Part shown: piece by piece, positions 60,690-64,000 of the stretch | Position numbering within the stretch: the stretch's first letter is position 1 | How the letters are laid out: each line of letters begins with the position of its first letter | Assembly (NCBI GenBank): GCA_040755755.1 | Contig: JBFLZW010000083.1 | Span: 14,724 to 78,723 of the forward strand | Origin: a bacterium | GTDB lineage: Bacteria; SZUA-182; DTGQ01 | DNA length: 64,000 bases | Direction of reading: 5' to 3' | Notes under the pieces: model-generated | What the model saw: the letters and a program-made list of their open reading frames with translations, nothing else | The model's database searches: none | Told to the model about the DNA's origin: nothing | Program-made: the position numbers and the translations under genes

Positions 60690-62801
60690 TTACCCCCTTT
60701 CGGCGACAATCTTTGAAAAGTCAACCACCTGGGAAAAAGTGGCTTTGGTAGCCTGCAGCAATGAAAGCCGGTTGTGCTTCAGCTTTTCATCGTTGACCAT
60801 TACCAAAATCTCTTCAAAGAAAGTATCGATGTAGCTTTTTAGTCCTGCCAGATTTTGTAATACCTGTCTGTAGTCCTCTTGCTGTAGTCCGATAGATACC
60901 TGTGCCTTGACTTCCTGCAGTTTGCCATACAGCTTTTTTTCCGCTTCTTCCTGCAGTGCATGAGAGTCTACTTCAGAGCTGACGGTGACTCCTTTGGGGA
61001 TGATATTGATTACCCGCTTGAACGAGGTCATGAGTGATCCAAAATCAGTTTCGCCAAGGAAAGCCCTGACCGCTTCGATCTTCTTTTTGAGCCGTACAAC
61101 ATCGTCATCTCCGGTTGCCAGCACAGCTTCGATTAAATCGGAATCAAACCCCTGAGCACTGAAAGCCGACTGAATGCGCTGCTGAAAGAAAGAAGCTACC
61201 TCATTGCGCACCTCCTCTGGTTTTCTGGTTATTTTACCTTCCAGTAACTGAATGACCTGCTTGATAAGTTCGGTTAGTGAGAGCCGATACCCTCCTTGTA
61301 AAATGATATTGACAATGCCCTGACCCTGCCTCCGCAAGGCATACGGATCCTCCGATCCGGTCGGTATCATTCCAAGGCCGAAACAACCGGCAATGTTATC
61401 CATCTTGTCGGCAATACCGACCAATGCTCCTGACAAAGTTTTAGGCAGCTCGTCATCCTGAAATCTGGGCAGATAATGCTCATAGATGGCTGTTGCCACT
61501 TCCGGAGTCTCTCCTCCCTGCAGGGCATATTCTCTCCCCATTATACCCTGCAATTCGGGAAACTCCTTGACCATTTCCGTGATCAGGTCCGCCTTGCACA
61601 GGAATGCCGCCCGGTCAGCGGTCTTGAGGATATCTTCCTTCCGGCCGGCATGTCGTGCATCGGAAGACAGGGTGCTGACCAATATGGCAACGGTTTTTTG
61701 AATCCGCTCGACCTTGTCATACAGGCTGCCCAATTTTTCCTGGAAAACCACTTTCTTTAAGGATTCAACAAGCTCTGACAGAGGTTTTTTCCGGTCCTCA
61801 AGATAGAAGAATTCAGCGTCAGCCAGCCGTGCCCGCAGGACCCTTTCATTGCCAGCCTGAATCAGGCGGTAGTCATCGGTTTTGATATTGCAGATGGCAA
61901 TGAACTTGGCCATCAGCTTGTTATTCCGGTCATAGACAGGAAAGTATTTTTGATGAGAGCGCATCGAAGTAACCAGCACTTCTTCGGGCAACTGCAAAAA
62001 GCGGCTGTCAAAGGATCCACAGATGGCTTTGGGATATTCGACCAGGCAGGTGACCAGATCCAGCAGATGCGGATCATCAGGAACGTGCCCTCCCTCGCGT
62101 TCAGACAGGAAGGCGATTTGCTCCTTTATCATCGCTTTTCTCCTGTCGGGAGAAATGATAACCTGAGCCTGTTCGGCTGCCCTGACAAAGGAAGCAAAGT
62201 CTGCGGCTTTGAATGATCCCGGACTGGTAAACCTGTGGCCGTAGGAAAGATCACCGCTTTCGATTCCATCCAGGGACAGGGGGACGACCTCCCCGCCATA
62301 GATGGCCATGATCCAGTGAATCGGCCGGGCAAAAAGCAGGTTTCCATCTCCCCAGCGCATCACTTTGGGAAAGGAAAGCGAGGTAATTAACTTTGCAAGA
62401 ATATCGCCAAGGAGCTCTCTGGTTTTCCGGCCATGATGCTGCTTGACGACGACAAGGTATTCACCCTTGCCCTCGATGGTTCTGACCTGCAGATCCTCAA
62501 CCGGAACACCCTGGTTTTTGGCAAATCCCAGAGCTGCCTTGGTTGGCTGCCCTTGTGCATCATAGCAAATTCTTTTTGGAGGTCCGGCAATTTCTTCAAC
62601 AAAACTTTCCTGCTCCTCCGCCACCTGCGCTCCGTGCAGGATCAGGCGGCGAGGGGTCCCATAGGTGGCAATCCCCTGAGCCTCGATCCGGTTCCTGGCT
62701 AACAACCCTCTGGCCTCAGCAGCCAGCCGCTCCAGCGCTCCGGGAATAAACCGGGCTGGAATTTCTTCCACTCCGATCTCTAACAGCAGCTCCATAGGCA
62801 T
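60690..62801 (-). CDS. glyS: Glycyl-tRNA synthetase beta subunit
   Basis: tRNA-binding subunit of the alpha2-beta2 glycyl-tRNA synthetase. The N-terminus ELLLEIGVEEIPARFIPGAL is diagnostic; GTPRRLILHG, DPYALRRQGQGIVNI and the C-terminal anticodon-binding part are present. With ATG 62801 the protein is 703 residues, the usual size; an in-frame start at 62996 lies inside glyQ and adds no conserved sequence. ATG 62795 is an alternative. It begins 29 bp after glyQ and is followed closely by ppdK. Confidence 0.95.
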   Translation of the reverse strand: MPMELLLEIGVEEIPARFIPGALERLAAEARGLLARNRIEAQGIATYGTPRRLILHGAQVAEEQESFVEEIAGPPKRICYDAQGQPTKAALGFAKNQGVPVEDLQVRTIEGKGEYLVVVKQHHGRKTRELLGDILAKLITSLSFPKVMRWGDGNLLFARPIHWIMAIYGGEVVPLSLDGIESGDLSYGHRFTSPGSFKAADFASFVRAAEQAQVIISPDRRKAMIKEQIAFLSEREGGHVPDDPHLLDLVTCLVEYPKAICGSFDSRFLQLPEEVLVTSMRSHQKYFPVYDRNNKLMAKFIAICNIKTDDYRLIQAGNERVLRARLADAEFFYLEDRKKPLSELVESLKKVVFQEKLGSLYDKVERIQKTVAILVSTLSSDARHAGRKEDILKTADRAAFLCKADLITEMVKEFPELQGIMGREYALQGGETPEVATAIYEHYLPRFQDDELPKTLSGALVGIADKMDNIAGCFGLGMIPTGSEDPYALRRQGQGIVNIILQGGYRLSLTELIKQVIQLLEGKITRKPEEVRNEVASFFQQRIQSAFSAQGFDSDLIEAVLATGDDDVVRLKKKIEAVRAFLGETDFGSLMTSFKRVINIIPKGVTVSSEVDSHALQEEAEKKLYGKLQEVKAQVSIGLQQEDYRQVLQNLAGLKSYIDTFFEEILVMVNDEKLKHNRLSLLQATKATFSQVVDFSKIVAERG

Positions 62802-62830
62802 GGTAATCAGTTTTTTCTCTTCCTTCTTCT

Positions 62831-63718
62831 TTATGGTTTCAGCAGGGGAAATCCTTTTTTCTCCCGCTCCGTGAGGTAATTCTCGGCACATCGCCGTGCC
62901 AGATTCCGTATCCTGCCGATATAGCCGGTTCTTTCCGTCACGCTGATCGCTCCTCTGGCATCCAGCAGGTTGAAGGTATGCGAGCATTTCAGGCAATAAT
63001 CATAGGCCGGAAGCACCAATCCCATCTCGGCCAGGCGCAGGGATTCCTGCTCATACAGGGAAAAGGCGGTAAAAAGCATTTTCAGGTCGGCTTTTTCAAA
63101 ATTATAGGTGGAGAATTCGACCTCGCTTTGCAGATGAATATCTCCATAGCGGATTCCCGGAGCCCAGGCTACGTCATAGACATTATCAACCCCTTGCAGG
63201 TACATGGCGATTCGCTCAAGGCCATAGGTAATCTCAACGGATACAGGCTTTAAATCGATCCCCCCGACCTGCTGAAAATAGGTGAACTGGGTGATTTCCA
63301 TTCCATCGAGCCAGACTTCCCAGCCAAGACCCCAGGCCCCCAGGGTGGGAGACTCCCAGTCATCCTCTACAAAACGAATATCGTGTGAAAGAAGATCGAT
63401 CCCCAGGCTGGCCAGGCTGTTCAGGTATTTTTCCTGGACATCCAGGGGTGAGGGCTTCAAAATGACCTGATATTGATAGTAGTGCTGCAAACGGTTGGGA
63501 TTTTCCCCATAACGCCCGTCCGTCGGCCGGCGTGAGGGCTCCACATACGCAACTTTCCAGGGTTCAGGACCCAGAACCCGAAGGAACGTTGCCGGATTGA
63601 AGGTACCGGCCCCTACTTCGATGTCATACGGCTGCTGCAGCACGCATCCTTGCGAGGCCCAATACTTTGAGAGAAAAAGAATTATGTCCTGGAAATTCAG
63701 TTTTTGACTTTTATCCAT
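62831..63718 (-). CDS. glyQ: Glycyl-tRNA synthetase alpha subunit
   Basis: Catalytic subunit that adenylates glycine and charges tRNA-Gly. [40 protein letters not shown] and [20 protein letters not shown] are canonical class II motifs of the bacterial alpha subunit. Length of 295 residues is normal. It is the first gene of the glyQ-glyS-ppdK operon behind a good promoter. Confidence 0.96.
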   Translation of the reverse strand: MDKSQKLNFQDIILFLSKYWASQGCVLQQPYDIEVGAGTFNPATFLRVLGPEPWKVAYVEPSRRPTDGRYGENPNRLQHYYQYQVILKPSPLDVQEKYLNSLASLGIDLLSHDIRFVEDDWESPTLGAWGLGWEVWLDGMEITQFTYFQQVGGIDLKPVSVEITYGLERIAMYLQGVDNVYDVAWAPGIRYGDIHLQSEVEFSTYNFEKADLKMLFTAFSLYEQESLRLAEMGLVLPAYDYCLKCSHTFNLLDARGAISVTERTGYIGRIRNLARRCAENYLTEREKKGFPLLKP

Positions 63719-63750
63719 AAAATTTTTCCTATAGATTCTTGTAAATCAAC

Positions 63751-63779
63751 TATTTAACAAAATTTTCCGCTGATGTCAA
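63751..63779 (-). promoter_or_regulatory. Sigma-70 promoter of glyQ-glyS-ppdK
   Basis: Minus-strand TTGACA (63774-63779), 17-bp spacer, TAAATA (63751-63756), 33 bp before the glyQ start. No T-box leader is evident in the short 5' region. Confidence 0.65.
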
Positions 63780-63917
63780 GCAAATTTTCAAAATGGGCTT
63801 GATTTTTTCCTGATGAGGCGGGGGAGGATGAGCAGTATTGCACAATTCATCAGTTTTTGATAATCTATCTCCCGGCAGGATAAAATCGAATAGTGAGCGT
63901 TGCTGGAGGAAGTCGCC

Positions 63918-64000
63918 ATGCAATTTACTGATCCCCGCTCTGATTATGCATTCAAGAGGATTTTTGGCAACATACGGGCACAGGATATCCTGATCTCCTT
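63918..64000 (+). CDS. Rpn/PD-(D/E)XK nuclease-type transposase family, N-terminus only
   Basis: Gene runs off the right edge; only about 27 codons are visible. QFTDPRSDYAFKRIFGN matches the start of Rpn/PDDEXK-nuclease family proteins (D-x-x-F-K-x-I-F-G). GGAGGA lies 8 bp before the ATG. A candidate promoter, TTGATA at 63857-63862 and TAAAAT at 63881-63886 with an 18-bp spacer, precedes it. These proteins are mobile, recombination-promoting and often multicopy. Confidence 0.65.
   Translation, partial: MQFTDPRSDYAFKRIFGNIRAQDILIS

Overview
The window comes from a Gram-negative bacterium that is probably anaerobic. It has a Wzx/Wzy-type glycan system, a two-subunit glycyl-tRNA synthetase, pyruvate phosphate dikinase and three radical-SAM enzymes. 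Insertion of a DUF4388-type domain in a kinase would fit a deltaproteobacterium-like or deep related lineage. I cannot fix the phylum by eye; the two complete 16S genes would do so.

Bases 1-32,200 are one long plus-strand exopolysaccharide/O-antigen locus. It opens with a chain-length determinant (cut by the window edge) and a tyrosine kinase that drive Wzy-dependent export. Sugar epimerases, an unusual ACP/acyl-adenylating/PP-loop cassette (5.4-9.3 kb), Wzx flippase, pyruvyltransferase, a Wzy-like polymerase, two GT4 glycosyltransferases, an O-acyltransferase and a polyprenyl-phosphate sugar transferase follow. Then come a WbpE/WbpB/WbpD-like amino-sugar trio and a full set of genes for GDP-D-glycero-D-manno-heptose (isomerase, kinase, phosphatase, guanylyltransferase) with a transaldolase-like enzyme that could supply the heptulose phosphate.

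Bases 32,280-39,106 look like an undescribed RiPP (ribosomally made, modified peptide) locus. It has a PF14907-like nucleotidyltransferase, a consensus promoter, a PqqD-like leader-binding protein, a radical-SAM/SPASM maturase and a 54-residue precursor with a YxxPx(I/L) leader motif, three core cysteines and a C-terminal serine. A secreted repeat protein with an aromatic tail, an HPr-kinase-like protein and a divergent Ser/His S26 peptidase follow. The precursor is the key small gene. The set recalls lasso-peptide clusters whose HprK-like kinases phosphorylate a C-terminal serine, but a radical-SAM enzyme replaces the lasso cyclase.

Bases 39,202-50,214 hold two tandem, apparently identical rRNA operons on the minus strand (16S-tRNA-Ile-tRNA-Ala-23S-5S). 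Each has two consensus promoters and its own terminator. An orphan ribbon-helix-helix gene follows.

Bases 50,761-63,718 are housekeeping genes on the minus strand: smc, an aspartate aminotransferase, coaD, rsmD, ppdK, glyS and glyQ, interrupted by one accessory DUF5677 gene. The window ends in the first codons of an Rpn-type nuclease/transposase gene. A dispersed intergenic repeat of the CTCTGTG-CCTCTGTG type occurs in several gaps. No CRISPR array, prophage or insertion sequence was seen.
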